Assembly: GCA_903871605.1 (NCBI GenBank) | Contig: CAIQHF010000026.1 | Coordinates: forward strand, 1-64,000 | Reading direction: 5' to 3' | Length of the DNA: 64,000 nucleotides | DNA from: an uncultured Sphingomonadaceae bacterium | Lineage (GTDB): Bacteria > Pseudomonadota > Alphaproteobacteria > Sphingomonadales > Sphingomonadaceae | Shown: piece by piece, positions 53,076 through 64,000 of the stretch | How positions within the stretch are numbered: the stretch's first letter is position 1 | How the letters are laid out: the number at the start of each line of letters is the position of its first letter | Program-made: the position numbers and the translations under genes | Notes under the pieces: model-generated | Databases searched by the model: none | What the model saw: only the letters and a program-made list of their open reading frames with translations | What the model was told of the DNA's origin: nothing

Positions 53076-53618
53076 TCAGGCGGCGGGCTTGAGCACCTCT
53101 TCGCCCTGCGACCAGTTGCAGGGGCACAGCTCGTCGGTCTGCAGCGCGTCGAGCACGCGCAGCGCCTCGGCGGGGTTGCGGCCCTGGTTGAGGCCATTGA
53201 CCGTGACGTGCTGGATGACGTTGTGCGGATCGACGATGAAGGTCGCGCGGAACGCGACGCCCTCGGGCTCGGCGACGATGCCCAGCGCCGAGGCGAGCTT
53301 CTTCGAATTGTCGGCGATCCACGGGAAATCGCAGGCGGCGAGACGCTCGTCCGACTTGCGCCATGCGAAGTGAACGAAATCGGTGTCGGTCGAGGCGCCG
53401 ATCAGCACCGCGTCGCGATCGGCGAAATCATTCTTGAGCTCGCCATAGCCGATGATCTCGGTCGGGCAGATGAAGGTGAAATCCTTGGGCCAGAAGAACA
53501 CGACCTTCCACTTGCCGCCGGTCTCGCCGGTATCGATCGTCTCACCGTTGGGCAGCGCCGCAACGCCCTGCTGGACGGGGAGGGTCAGGGCGGGGAATTT
53601 GTCACCGACGGTCAGCAT
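53076..53618 (-). CDS. ahpC: Peroxiredoxin (alkyl hydroperoxide reductase subunit C)
   Basis: A 180-residue 2-Cys peroxiredoxin. The peroxidatic Cys51 lies in WPKDFTFICPTEIIGYGE, and the resolving site near the C-terminus is DELCPCNW (Cys165 and Cys167), as in AhpC/AhpE-like enzymes of actinobacteria and alphaproteobacteria that pair with AhpD rather than AhpF. It removes hydrogen peroxide and organic hydroperoxides. No ahpF is present; ahpD follows. AAGGAGAT precedes the ATG. Divergent from oxyR with 109 bp between starts. Confidence 0.96.
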   Translation of the reverse strand: MLTVGDKFPALTLPVQQGVAALPNGETIDTGETGGKWKVVFFWPKDFTFICPTEIIGYGELKNDFADRDAVLIGASTDTDFVHFAWRKSDERLAACDFPWIADNSKKLASALGIVAEPEGVAFRATFIVDPHNVIQHVTVNGLNQGRNPAEALRVLDALQTDELCPCNWSQGEEVLKPAA

Positions 53619-53689
53619 GAAATGGATCTCCTTGTTGCGTTTGCGAAAAACTCGATGCGGCTCTGCAGCATTGCATATAGCAGGGCAAA

Positions 53690-53715
53690 TCGATTATTCC
53701 ACGGGCTATGATCGA
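53690..53715. promoter_or_regulatory. Possible OxyR-binding dyad between ahpC and oxyR
   Basis: TCGAT (53690-53694) is inverted as ATCGA (53711-53715) in the 109-bp divergent region; ATAG-like and CTAT elements flank and fill it (ATAG at 53677-53680, CTAT at 53705-53709 area). OxyR sites consist of spaced ATAG/CTAT half-sites, but the spacing here does not fit the four-site E. coli consensus, so the exact operator is uncertain. Confidence 0.4.
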
Positions 53716-53727
53716 AAAACTTATTCC

Positions 53728-54627
53728 ATGAGCATCTACGTCCCCACGCTCAAGCAGCTGCAATATCTGACCGCGCTGCAGGAGCACGGCCATTTCGGCA
53801 ATGCCGCGGAGGCCTGCTTCGTTACGCAGTCGACGCTGTCGGCGGGGCTGCGCGAGCTCGAATCGCTGCTCGAGCTGACGCTGGTCGAGCGGACGCGGCG
53901 GGTGGTGCGCTTCACGCCGGTCGGCGAGCTGATCGCCAAGCAGGCGCGGCGCGTGCTCGCCGAGGCGGAGAATCTGACCGACCTCGCGCGCACCGCGGGC
54001 AAGCCGCTGTCGGGCGAGCTGCGCATGGGAGTGATCCCGACGATCGCGCCCTTCCTGCTGCCGCGGCTGCTTCCCAAGCTGCGCGCCGACTGGCCCGATC
54101 TCAAACTCTATCTGCGCGAGGAGGTGACCGCAGCGGCGTGCGATTCGCTCCAGCGCGGGCGGCTCGACTGCGTGCTGCTGGCGCTGCCCTATCGCTGCGG
54201 CGAGGTCGATTCGGCGGAATTGTTCGAGGATCGGCTGTTCCTCGCCTTCCAGCAGGCGCGGCAGGACGATTATCCGCCGACCATCCCCTCGGACGCGATC
54301 GACGAGCAATCGCTGCTGCTGCTCGAGGACGGCCATTGCCTCAAGGACCATGCGCTGGCGGCGTGCAACCGGCCCGATCTGGGTGCCGAGGCGGCGATGC
54401 TCGGCACGTCGCTCCACACGCTGGTGCAGATGGTCGACAACGGGCTGGGGGTGACGCTGCTCCCCGAAATGGCGATCGAGGCGGGTATCCTCAACGGCAC
54501 CGGCGTGATCGTGCGCCCGCTCGATACCGAGAAGCCGAGCCGGCGGATCGCGCTCGCCTGGCGCAAGGGCAGCCCGCGCACCAAGGAGTTCACGTTGCTC
54601 GCCGATGCGCTGCGCAACGCCGCCTGA
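53728..54627 (+). CDS. oxyR: Hydrogen peroxide-sensing LysR-type regulator
   Basis: A 299-residue LysR-family activator. The N-terminal winged helix is LKQLQYLTALQEHGHFGNAA ... TQSTLSAGLRELE. The redox pair is Cys204 and Cys213 in EDGHCLKDHALAAC, with the same nine-residue spacing as Cys199/Cys208 of E. coli OxyR. It should activate the divergent ahpC-ahpD genes when the disulfide forms, and may repress itself. Upstream in-frame codons exist, but the ATG at 53728 gives the standard N-terminus. Confidence 0.95.
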   Translation: MSIYVPTLKQLQYLTALQEHGHFGNAAEACFVTQSTLSAGLRELESLLELTLVERTRRVVRFTPVGELIAKQARRVLAEAENLTDLARTAGKPLSGELRMGVIPTIAPFLLPRLLPKLRADWPDLKLYLREEVTAAACDSLQRGRLDCVLLALPYRCGEVDSAELFEDRLFLAFQQARQDDYPPTIPSDAIDEQSLLLLEDGHCLKDHALAACNRPDLGAEAAMLGTSLHTLVQMVDNGLGVTLLPEMAIEAGILNGTGVIVRPLDTEKPSRRIALAWRKGSPRTKEFTLLADALRNAA

Positions 54628-54636
54628 CCGGCGCGA

Positions 54637-55353
54637 TCAGTCGCCCGATGCCAGCGCCGCGGCGATCTGGCGTTCCGCGTGCAGCGCCAGCGCCTTGCGG
54701 TCGTCGCTCGCCGCCGGATCGATCGGCGCGAGGAAGCGCACCACGACGGTGCGGCGGCCGGGCAATCCCATCACGCGCATCATCTCCTCGCCGATGCCGG
54801 TATCGCCCCATGCGAGCCGCGGCGCGTCCGCGCCGTAATCGAGCGCGACCGGCTGCATCACGACGCGCGGCAGCGGCGGCGACAAGGCGGCGAGCAGCGA
54901 GGCGCGGAAGGGCCTGAGACCCACGCCGTCGCCCGTCGTACCCTCGGCGAACAGCGCCACGGGCTGGCCCTCGGCGAGCGCGGCGCGGATGTCCGCCGCC
55001 TGCGCGCGCACCGCGTGGCGCTGGTGGCGGGACACATAGACGGTGCGGTTGAGCCCCGCGAGGAAGCCCAGCACCGGCCAGCGCGCGACCTCGCCCTTCG
55101 CCACGAAGCGAGCGCCGGATGCGCCGGCGAGAATCATGATATCGAGCCAGCTCAGATGATTGGCGACGATCAGCACGTCGCGCCGCACCGCGCTGCCGAC
55201 GATCCGCACGTCGACGCCGGCCGCCCAGCCGACCTGGCGCAGGAAGCGCCGCGGCCAGGGCGATCGCCGCCCGACCAGTCGCCAAACCCCGTGGAGCGGG
55301 AGATGGATGCCGAGCAGCAACACGATCAGCGCGATGCGCCGGCGCGCGCGCAT
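54637..55353 (-). CDS. Lysophospholipid acyltransferase (1-acyl-glycerol-3-phosphate acyltransferase family)
   Basis: A 238-residue PlsC-type enzyme. N-terminal membrane helix RIALIVLLLGIHLPLHGVWR, catalytic motif VANHLSWLDIMIL (NHxxxxD, ~residues 66-78), FVAKGEVARWPVLGFLAGLN and the glycerophosphate-binding FAEGTTGDGVGLRPF. It transfers an acyl chain to lysophosphatidate or an ornithine-type lipid; OlsA-like and PlsC-like roles cannot be separated by eye. Start ATG at 55353 with GGGAGAGG directly before it; a TTG at 55440 next to the folP stop is an alternative but would add an unlikely 29 residues. Confidence 0.88.
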   Translation of the reverse strand: MRARRRIALIVLLLGIHLPLHGVWRLVGRRSPWPRRFLRQVGWAAGVDVRIVGSAVRRDVLIVANHLSWLDIMILAGASGARFVAKGEVARWPVLGFLAGLNRTVYVSRHQRHAVRAQAADIRAALAEGQPVALFAEGTTGDGVGLRPFRASLLAALSPPLPRVVMQPVALDYGADAPRLAWGDTGIGEEMMRVMGLPGRRTVVVRFLAPIDPAASDDRKALALHAERQIAAALASGD

Positions 55354-55446
55354 CCTCTCCCGGCTCGCCGCGCTGCTGCTAATCGATCCGCTCCCCTGCC
55401 CGAACCTGCGCGTCCATAGCGTATGGCAGGCGGTCCGCAATCCGGC

Positions 55447-56574
55447 TCAGCGGGGGGTCAGCGCCTCGTCGCGCAGGCCCCGCCAGACGCGCAGCGCCTG
55501 CACCGTCTCGGGCACGTCGTGCACGCGCAGCAATTGCACGCCCTGCGCCGCACCGAGCAGCGCCAGCGCGACCGACCCGCCGAGCCGCTGCTCGACCGGC
55601 GCCTCGCCCGACAGCGCACCGATCGTGCGCTTGCGGCTGGCGCCCAGCACGATCGGCAGCCCGAGGCCGTGGAACAGCGACAGCCCGTTGAGGATCGACA
55701 GATTGTGCCGGAGCGTCTTGCCGAAGCCGATGCCCGGATCGATCAGCAGCCGCGCGCGCGCGACACCCGCGGCCACGACCGCCTCGACCCGCGTCTCGAG
55801 CCAGTCATAGACGTCGAGCAGCGCGTCGCGGTAGCGCGGATCCTGCTGCATCGTCTCGGGCGCGCCCTGATGGTGCATCAGCACGATCGGCACGTCGCTT
55901 GCCACCGCCGCCTCGAGCGCGGCGGGATCGTAGCTCAGCGCGGCGACGTCGTTGATCATCTGCGCGCCCGCGGCGAGCCCTGCCGCGATCACCGCGCCCT
56001 TGCGCGTGTCGAGCGACAGCGCGACCCCCGCGTGGCGCAGCCGCTCGATCACCGGCACGACGCGCGCGATCTCGTCGCCCTCCCAGAGCGGCTTGGCGCC
56101 CGGCCGCGTCGACTCGCCGCCGATATCGACGATCGCCGCACCCGCGCCGCTCATCGCGATTGCCCGCTCGGCGGCCTCTTCCGGCCGGTCGCCGAGCCCC
56201 CCGCCGTCCGAGAAACTGTCGGGGGTGACGTTGAGGATTCCCATCGCCTGCGGCTGGTCGAGCCGCACGATGCGCTCGCCGAGCCGCAGCGCCGGCCGCG
56301 GCGCGACGATCCGGTCGAGCTGGAGCCGCGCCATGCCCGATTGCGGCTCGGGCAGGCTCGCGATGAAATCGTCGACGCGCTCGACCGGCACCAATGCGGT
56401 CGCGAAACGCCCGTCGCCATCGGCCGCGATCGCCTCGACCATCGCGAACCAGACGAGGCCGCCGGCAAGCCGCAGCGTCTGCCCGTCATAGCCGAACGGG
56501 CTGTCGACGAAGCCGGTCGGGCGCAGATGGATGCGCGCATGGCGACCGCGCCGCGCGATCTCGGCGGAAATCAT
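55447..56574 (-). CDS. folP: Dihydropteroate synthase with N-terminal extension
   Basis: Condenses 6-hydroxymethyl-dihydropterin pyrophosphate with p-aminobenzoate in folate synthesis; the sulfonamide target. The DHPS barrel begins at ~residue 112 with MGILNVTPDSFSDGG, followed by DIGGESTRPGAKPL, 'VALSLDTRKGAVI', MINDVAALSYDP, LIDPGIGFGKTLRHN and LGASRKRTIGAL. The first ~110 residues (RPTGFVDSPFGYDGQTLRLA ...) are absent from the ~280-residue E. coli enzyme and have no recognised domain; similar leaders occur in other sphingomonad folP genes as far as I recall. Start ATG at 56574 is 13 bp after ccrM. Confidence 0.93.
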   Translation of the reverse strand: MISAEIARRGRHARIHLRPTGFVDSPFGYDGQTLRLAGGLVWFAMVEAIAADGDGRFATALVPVERVDDFIASLPEPQSGMARLQLDRIVAPRPALRLGERIVRLDQPQAMGILNVTPDSFSDGGGLGDRPEEAAERAIAMSGAGAAIVDIGGESTRPGAKPLWEGDEIARVVPVIERLRHAGVALSLDTRKGAVIAAGLAAGAQMINDVAALSYDPAALEAAVASDVPIVLMHHQGAPETMQQDPRYRDALLDVYDWLETRVEAVVAAGVARARLLIDPGIGFGKTLRHNLSILNGLSLFHGLGLPIVLGASRKRTIGALSGEAPVEQRLGGSVALALLGAAQGVQLLRVHDVPETVQALRVWRGLRDEALTPR

Positions 56575-56587
56575 GCGCCGAAGCCGG

Positions 56588-57913
<1,326 letters not shown>

Positions 57914-57926
57914 GCCGCCGCCGTTT

Positions 57927-58526
57927 TCACAGCGCGAGGCACAATTGCGCGACGGGGGCGAAGCTGCGCCGGTGGAGCGGCGTCACGCCGAGCCGGCCCA
58001 GCGCCTCGCGATGTTCGGCGGTGCCATAGCCCTTGTTCTGCCGCCAGCCATAGCCGGGATAGGTCGCGTCGTGCGCGATCATCATGCGGTCGCGCGTCAC
58101 CTTGGCGACGATCGAGGCGGCCGCGATCGAGCGGCACAGCGCGTCGCCCGAGACGATCGCGCGCGCCGGATGTCGCCACTTGGGCAGCGCGTTGCCGTCG
58201 ACCAGCACCATCCCCGGCTCGATGCCGAGCGCATCGACCGCGCGGCTCATCGCCAGCATCGTCGCATGATAGATGTTGAGCCGGTCGATCTCCTCGACGT
58301 CGACGATGCCGACCCCCCAGCCGGCGACGCGCGTGATCCGCGTGTAGAGCGCCTCGCGCGATTCCGCGCACAGCTTCTTCGAATCATCGATCCCGTGCGG
58401 CACGCGCCGCCGATCGAGGATCACCGCCGCCGCGACGACCGGCCCCGCCAACGGGCCACGCCCGGCTTCGTCGACGCCGACGGTCGGTTCGGGATGGTCG
58501 CGTTCGAAGCGAAAGCTCGGAGGCAT
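57927..58526 (-). CDS. rnhB: Ribonuclease HII
   Basis: A 199-residue enzyme that removes ribonucleotides from DNA. The catalytic block is [20 protein letters not shown] (Asp and Glu, residues ~15-34), with DSKKL, '[11 protein letters not shown]' (Asp) and [12 protein letters not shown] further on and the RNase HII-type C-terminal '[26 protein letters not shown]'-like segment ([20 protein letters not shown]). Upstream of ccrM on the same strand with 199 bp between them. Confidence 0.95.
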   Translation of the reverse strand: MPPSFRFERDHPEPTVGVDEAGRGPLAGPVVAAAVILDRRRVPHGIDDSKKLCAESREALYTRITRVAGWGVGIVDVEEIDRLNIYHATMLAMSRAVDALGIEPGMVLVDGNALPKWRHPARAIVSGDALCRSIAAASIVAKVTRDRMMIAHDATYPGYGWRQNKGYGTAEHREALGRLGVTPLHRRSFAPVAQLCLAL

Positions 58527-58658
58527 CGCCGCTTTCTAGCCCAAGCGATCGGCGACGCAAGCCCGGCGCGGGCGCGTACGCACTTATCGGGGGATCGCGT
58601 TAACAGTCCAATAATGCTGACCGGCTATACGGGATCAAAAGGCGAGGACCTGGAGACG

Positions 58659-58769
58659 ATGCGCAACCATATCGACACGATGCCGAGGCCGCTGGCGCTC
58701 ACGCTGCTTGTCGGCTCGCTGACCGGAAGCGTCTTCTGGGCGGGACTGATCGCGCTGGTCATCCGCTGA
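58659..58769 (+). CDS. Putative 36-residue single-pass membrane protein
   Basis: ATG at 58659 follows CCTGGAGACG, a good ribosome binding site. It encodes MRNHIDTMPRPLALTLLVGS followed by LTGSVFWAGLIALVIR: a short charged N-terminus and one ~22-residue hydrophobic helix. An in-frame ATG at 58614 would give 51 residues but lacks such a site. It stands alone between divergent rnhB and the nucleotide-sugar dehydrogenase gene. Small size means chance is not ruled out; the protein-like hydrophobic pattern and ribosome binding site argue for a real gene. Confidence 0.5.
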   Translation: MRNHIDTMPRPLALTLLVGSLTGSVFWAGLIALVIR

Positions 58770-58867
58770 CCGGCGGCCCGCAGTCCGTCGGCCCCTTCCG
58801 CGATGCACGACCGAAAAATCGCCGCGATTGACGAAGCCTTTACGTGACAGACGTATAAGCCGAGCCC

Positions 58868-60187
58868 ATGGACGCACGTATCGCTGATCTCCACACCCCG
58901 CACAGCCTCGCCCAAGGCAGCGCCGCGCCACCCGCGATCGTCGTGGTCGGGCTGGGCTATGTCGGCCTGCCGCTCGCCGTGTCGCTCGCGCGCAGCTTCC
59001 CGACCGTCGGGCTCGATATCGACGCATCGCGGATCGCCGAGCTCGAGCGCGGCGACGACCGAACCGGCGAGATCGATCCGGACCGCATGGCCGAATCCGA
59101 GCTTCGCTACGCCGCCGATCCCGTCCGCTGCGCGCCCGCCGACGTCTATATCGTCACCGTCCCGACCCCTGTCGACGAGCGCAACCGCCCCGATCTGCGC
59201 GCGCTGCTCGGCGCAAGCGAGATGGTCGGCCGGATGCTCGACGGCGCGCGCAAACCGCTGATCATCTTCGAGAGCACGGTCTATCCGGGCGTCACGGAGG
59301 AGCTCTGCGTCCCCGCGATCGAGCGCGCATCGGGGCTCAAATGGCGCGACGACTTCGTCGTCGGCTATTCGCCCGAGCGGATCAACCCAGGGGACCGCGA
59401 ACATACCGTCGACCGCATCGTCAAGGTGGTCGCCGGCGACAGCGCCGAGACCACCGAGCGCGTCGCCGCGCTCTACGAGCGCGTCACCACCGGCGGCACC
59501 TTCCGCGCCGCCTCGATCAAGGCCGCCGAGGGCGCCAAGGCGATCGAGAATGCGCAGCGCGACGTCAACATCGCCTTCATGAACGAGGTGACGCGGATCT
59601 TCTCCAAGCTCGACGTGTCGATCTGGGACGTGCTCGACGCCGCGCGGACCAAGTGGAATTTCCTGCCCTTCACGCCCGGCCTCGTCGGCGGCCACTGCAT
59701 CGGCGTCGATCCCTATTATCTCTCGCACCGCGCGATCGAGCTCGGCCATCTGCCCGAGGTGATTCCTGCGGCGCGCTCGGTCAACGACGACATGGCGCGC
59801 TGGATCGCCGACACTCTGCACCTGACGCTCAAGCGCCGCTCGCTCAGGATCCTGATCCTCGGCGTCACCTTCAAGGAGGACGTGCCCGATCTGCGCAACT
59901 CCAAGGTCGGCGACATCGTCAAGCGCTTCTGGTTCCACGGCCATTCGGTGACGGTGCACGATCCGCTCGCCGATGCGGCCGAGGCCGAGCGCGACTATGG
60001 CGTCCATCTCGACGCCGAGGCGCTCGACCGCCGCTACGACCTCGTCGTCTCGGCGGTCAGCCACGCCTTCTATCGCGAGATGGACGACGCGACGCTCGCC
60101 GGCCTGGTCGAGGAGGACGGCCTGTTCGCCGACGTCAAGGGCGTGTTCCGCGGCCGCGACTTCGGACGGAAGATCTGGACGCTTTGA
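58868..60187 (+). CDS. Nucleotide-sugar dehydrogenase (UDP-N-acetylhexosamine 6-dehydrogenase type)
   Basis: A 439-residue NAD-dependent enzyme that oxidises a UDP-sugar to its uronic acid. Rossmann motif VVVGLGYVGLPLAVSLARSF (~residues 26-45), FESTVYPGVTEELCVP, YSPERINPGDREHTVDRIVK, and the catalytic Cys in FTPGLVGGHCIGVDPYYLSH (~residue 282). The NPGD and GGHCIGVDPYYL text groups it with TviB/WbpA-like dehydrogenases of UDP-GlcNAc or UDP-GalNAc rather than UDP-glucose. It probably supplies capsule or exopolysaccharide synthesis; no other polysaccharide gene is adjacent. Only a weak promoter region (98 bp) precedes it. Confidence 0.9.
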   Translation: MDARIADLHTPHSLAQGSAAPPAIVVVGLGYVGLPLAVSLARSFPTVGLDIDASRIAELERGDDRTGEIDPDRMAESELRYAADPVRCAPADVYIVTVPTPVDERNRPDLRALLGASEMVGRMLDGARKPLIIFESTVYPGVTEELCVPAIERASGLKWRDDFVVGYSPERINPGDREHTVDRIVKVVAGDSAETTERVAALYERVTTGGTFRAASIKAAEGAKAIENAQRDVNIAFMNEVTRIFSKLDVSIWDVLDAARTKWNFLPFTPGLVGGHCIGVDPYYLSHRAIELGHLPEVIPAARSVNDDMARWIADTLHLTLKRRSLRILILGVTFKEDVPDLRNSKVGDIVKRFWFHGHSVTVHDPLADAAEAERDYGVHLDAEALDRRYDLVVSAVSHAFYREMDDATLAGLVEEDGLFADVKGVFRGRDFGRKIWTL

Positions 60188-60201
60188 CGCGCTAGGCCCC
60201 G

Positions 60202-60217
60202 TCCCTCCGGGGAGGGA
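60202..60217. terminator. Short hairpin between convergent sugar dehydrogenase and pckG genes
   Basis: TCCCTCC (60202-60208) pairs with GGAGGGA (60211-60217), 15 bp after one stop and 9 bp before the other. Its position between convergent stops suggests a bidirectional transcript end; a T-run is missing. Confidence 0.45.
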
Positions 60218-60225
60218 TGTCGCGC

Positions 60226-62064
60226 TCAGCCCGCCAGTCGTTGCTCGAGCGCCGCCTGCTCCTGCAGGATCGCGGACGGCAGCCGGTCGCCCAGCTTGGC
60301 GAGATCGCGCGCCGCGAGCTGCGCTTCCTCGCTCCACACGCCGCGATCGACCGCCAGGAGCTCGGCGAGCTTCGCCGGATCGAGATCGATCCCATCCAGA
60401 TCGAGCGATTCCGCGGTCGGCACGCGGCCGATCGGCGTGTCGCTGGCGTCCGCCCTGCCCTCGATCCGCTCGACGATCCACTTGAGCACGCGGCTATTCT
60501 CGCCATAGCCCGGCCACAGGAACTTGCCGTCGGCGCCCTTGCGGAACCAGTTGACCAGATAGAGCCGCGGCAGCTGCGCCGCATCCGACGAGGCCTGCTT
60601 GCCGACGCGCAGCCAGTGACCGAGATAGTCGGCCATGTTGTAGCCGCAGAAGGGCAGCATCGCGAAGGGATCGCGGCGCAGCGCCCCGACCTTGCCCTCG
60701 GCCGCCGCGGTGCCTTCGGAGGCGATGTTGGCGGCGAGATAGACGCCCTGCTGCCAGTCATAGGCCTCTGTCACGAGCGGCACCGCGGTCGCGCGACGCC
60801 CGCCGAACAGCATCGCCGAGATCGGAACGCCGGCGGGATCGGCCCATTCCGGCGCGATCGACGGGCATTGTTCGGCGGGTGCGGTGAAGCGCGCATTGGG
60901 GTGCGCGGCGGGCTTGCCCGAGGCGGGATCCCAGCGCTCGCCCTGCCAGTCGGTCATCCCCTCGGGGGGCGTGTCGGTCATCCCCTCCCACCAGATGTCG
61001 CCGTCGTCGGTCAGCGCGGTGTTGGTGTAGATGCAGTTGGCGGTCAGCGTGTCGATCGCATTCTTGTTGGTCTTGATGCCGGTGCCGGGTGCCACGCCGA
61101 AGAAGCCCGCTTCCGGATTGACCGCATAGAGCCGCCCGTCCTTGCCGAAGCGCATCCAGGCGATGTCGTCGCCGATCGTCTCGGCCTTCCAGCCGGGGAT
61201 GGTCGGCTCGAGCATCGCCATGTTGGTCTTGCCGCAGGCGCTGGGGAAGGCGGCGGTGACATAGTGGACCTCGTTCGCGGGCGAGGTGAGCTTGAGGATC
61301 AGCATATGCTCGGCGAGCCAGCCGCCATCGCGCGCCATCACGCTCGCGATGCGCAGCGCGAAGCATTTCTTGCCGAGCAGCGCGTTGCCGCCATAGCCCG
61401 AGCCATAGGACCAGATCTCGCGCGTCTCGGGATAATGGACGATATATTTGTCGTCGTTGCACGGCCAGGCGACGTCGGACTGGCCGTCGGCGAGCGGCAT
61501 GCCGACGCTGTGGATGCACTTCACGAAGAAGCCGTCGTCGCCGAGCATGTCGAGCGTCTGCTGGCCCATCCGCGTCATGATCTTCATCGACACGACGACA
61601 TAGGGGCTGTCGGTCAGCTCGACGCCGATCGCGCTCTTGTCCGATCCGATCGGCCCCATGCAATAGGGCACGACATACATGGTGCGGCCCGCCATGCAGC
61701 CGTCGAACAGCGGCTCGAGCGTCGCGCGCATCTCGGCGGGATCCCGCCAATTATTGGTCACGCCGGCATCGGCCTGCTCGTCGGAACAGATGAAGGTGCG
61801 GCTCTCGACGCGTGCGACGTCGCGCGGATCGGAGCGCGCATAGAAGCTGTTGGGCCGCTTGGCGGGATCGAGCCGGATCAGCGTACCCGATGCGACCATC
61901 TCCGCGGTGAGCTCGTCCCACTCGGCCTGCGAGCCGTCGCACCAGCGGATCGCGGCGGGCTTGGTCAATGCAGCGACCTGCTCGACCCAATCGACCAGCG
62001 CGCGGTGCCGCGTCGGAAGCACGGCCTCGCTCGTCGTTTGCGGATCGATTGCCAGCGTGGCCAT
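60226..62064 (-). CDS. pckG: Phosphoenolpyruvate carboxykinase (GTP)
   Basis: Converts oxaloacetate to phosphoenolpyruvate with GTP in gluconeogenesis. The 612-residue length and the P-loop/kinase-1a motif in [15 protein letters not shown] (Cys of GTP-type PEPCK) separate it from the shorter ATP-type enzyme common in many other alphaproteobacteria. Other blocks: [18 protein letters not shown], '[13 protein letters not shown]', [23 protein letters not shown] and '[14 protein letters not shown]' region. ATG at 62064 with GGAGAG upstream is chosen over an in-frame ATG 19 codons earlier. Monocistronic. Confidence 0.95.
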   Translation of the reverse strand: MATLAIDPQTTSEAVLPTRHRALVDWVEQVAALTKPAAIRWCDGSQAEWDELTAEMVASGTLIRLDPAKRPNSFYARSDPRDVARVESRTFICSDEQADAGVTNNWRDPAEMRATLEPLFDGCMAGRTMYVVPYCMGPIGSDKSAIGVELTDSPYVVVSMKIMTRMGQQTLDMLGDDGFFVKCIHSVGMPLADGQSDVAWPCNDDKYIVHYPETREIWSYGSGYGGNALLGKKCFALRIASVMARDGGWLAEHMLILKLTSPANEVHYVTAAFPSACGKTNMAMLEPTIPGWKAETIGDDIAWMRFGKDGRLYAVNPEAGFFGVAPGTGIKTNKNAIDTLTANCIYTNTALTDDGDIWWEGMTDTPPEGMTDWQGERWDPASGKPAAHPNARFTAPAEQCPSIAPEWADPAGVPISAMLFGGRRATAVPLVTEAYDWQQGVYLAANIASEGTAAAEGKVGALRRDPFAMLPFCGYNMADYLGHWLRVGKQASSDAAQLPRLYLVNWFRKGADGKFLWPGYGENSRVLKWIVERIEGRADASDTPIGRVPTAESLDLDGIDLDPAKLAELLAVDRGVWSEEAQLAARDLAKLGDRLPSAILQEQAALEQRLAG

Positions 62065-62370
62065 TTCAGTCTCTCCAACTTGGCCGATCCGCCAGCCTTT
62101 GCCGGCGTGCGACAGCGTCATTCCCCGGCGATCATGCGATCGTCGGACAAGGCGTAGCTGGCTATTGCGCGCAAAGGGAGGGTGACAACGCTATCGCTTG
62201 CGCGCGGCTACGTAGTTTGCGCCTGATTTCCCCCGAATTTGCGTCATCGCGAGACGCGGGTGACGGCATGGCCGGGCCGCCCGCGACCGCCGCGCCGTCC
62301 GGATGCGCGGACGAGGCGCGAGGACGAATCGGCGATTTGCCGCCCCGCGCGCGAACCGCCCGCGCGGTGT
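62065..62370. other. 306-bp gap upstream of pckG without a gene
   Basis: Holds the pckG promoter region and the 3' side of glmM (both minus strand). Near glmM, CCGCGCG ... CGCGCGG (about 62343-62366) forms a possible stem that may end the glmM transcript. CTACGTAG (~62210) is a small palindrome. No open frame has a start site worth reporting. Confidence 0.5.
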
Positions 62371-63708
<1,338 letters not shown>

Positions 63709-63805
63709 GGATGCTCCTTCGTTGCTCGCCTCTTACGCCTGTCCCCGCCCCGACCGCCAGCCCGCGATCGTTGCAGCGTCGCGGCGGACGCGGTAGCGCG
63801 CCGCG

Positions 63806-64000
63806 ATGGCCGCGCCCGAGAACCCGCCCCCCGAGAGGATGTCCACCGAGATATTGGGCGTCGACGATGTGGCCATCGGGCGCGCGGCAGCGCTGATCCG
63901 CGCCGGTCACTGCGTCGCGGTGCCGACCGAGACAGTCTATGGCCTCGCCGCCGATGCGACGTCGGGCGAGGCGGTCGCGCGCATCTATGCCGCCAAGGGG
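63806..64000 (+). CDS. tsaC: Threonylcarbamoyl-AMP synthase (Sua5/YrdC/TsaC), 5' part
   Basis: The frame is open from the ATG at 63806 to the window end (65 codons). It shows GRAAALIRAGHCVAVPTETV followed by YGLAADATSGEAVARIYAAK, the VPTETVYGLAADA motif being diagnostic of the YrdC fold that makes threonylcarbamoyl-AMP for the t6A37 tRNA modification. A second in-frame ATG at 63839, 11 codons on, has GAGAGG directly upstream and is an equally good start. Full-length Sua5 has ~310-330 residues, TsaC ~190; the rest is outside the window. Confidence 0.93.
   Translation, partial: MAAPENPPPERMSTEILGVDDVAIGRAAALIRAGHCVAVPTETVYGLAADATSGEAVARIYAAKG

Noticed and set aside
53677-53709. A full four-half-site OxyR consensus between ahpC and oxyR
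   Set aside because: ATAG and CTAT elements exist, but their spacing (25 bp between them) does not fit the tetramer consensus; only a tentative dyad is listed.

Overview
The window reads as chromosomal DNA of a high-G+C alphaproteobacterium, most likely Sphingomonas or a close relative in the Sphingomonadaceae. The reasons are a CcrM-type GANTC methyltransferase beside rnhB, a plant-type (GCS2) glutamate-cysteine ligase beside rsmE, a complex-I NDUFA9-like reductase next to uppP, the order gltD / DUF2059 / gltB, a TonB-dependent receptor, and many short GC-rich palindromes between genes. This assignment is inference from gene content and style; no rRNA is present.

Layout. 1-700: the 3' end of a site-specific recombinase and a tRNA-Leu(CAG) whose 3' end faces it, possibly the edge of an integrated element lying mostly outside the window. 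0.8-12.6 kb: NDUFA9-like reductase, uppP, the glutamate synthase cluster, a repeat-rich gap with a DUF559 nuclease-like gene bracketed by inverted palindromes, a glutathione S-transferase and a POT transporter. 12.8-27.3 kb: a divergent HxlR/SDR pair with a clear operator, ubiG, lysC (with a likely internal start for a beta subunit), a nitronate monooxygenase-like gene, an L,D-transpeptidase, a CysQ-like phosphatase, pmbA, ubiA, a chemoreceptor, rsmE-gshA and an ICMT-like membrane protein. 27.3-36.7 kb: an accessory stretch with a CHAP protein, a TonB-dependent receptor opposite a His-rich secreted protein, a ClpP-like protein, PRC-barrel, DUF2252, LssY_C, an aldo/keto reductase and a TIM-barrel isomerase. 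36.7-42.1 kb: glmS, two tandem secreted paralogues of unknown function, glmU and gph. 42.2-44.9 kb: a four-gene operon made of a Tat-exported small protein, a PqqD-like protein, an HprK-related kinase and a nucleotidyltransferase-fold protein. 45-50 kb: phoR-pstS-phoU-phoB without pstCAB, then a GAF histidine kinase. 50-64 kb: cysE-DUF2794, ahpC-ahpD opposite oxyR, rnhB-ccrM-folP-acyltransferase, a nucleotide-sugar dehydrogenase, pckG, glmM and the start of tsaC.

How the genes work together. glmS, glmM and glmU make up the UDP-GlcNAc pathway, and with uppP, the L,D-transpeptidase and the sugar dehydrogenase they serve the cell envelope. gltBD handles ammonia assimilation; cysE, gshA and the glutathione S-transferase handle thiols; ahpC, ahpD and oxyR form a peroxide response unit; phoR/B/U form a phosphate response unit.

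Most notable items: the PqqD-like/HprK-like/nucleotidyltransferase operon with a small Tat-exported protein as its first gene (a candidate peptide-modification system); the DUF559 gene whose 3' codons are formed by one of its two flanking inverted palindromes; seven GANTC sites, two of them at the centres of dyads, in 149 bp upstream of ccrM; and the large number of paired palindromes, some of which act as terminators or carry a ribosome binding site.
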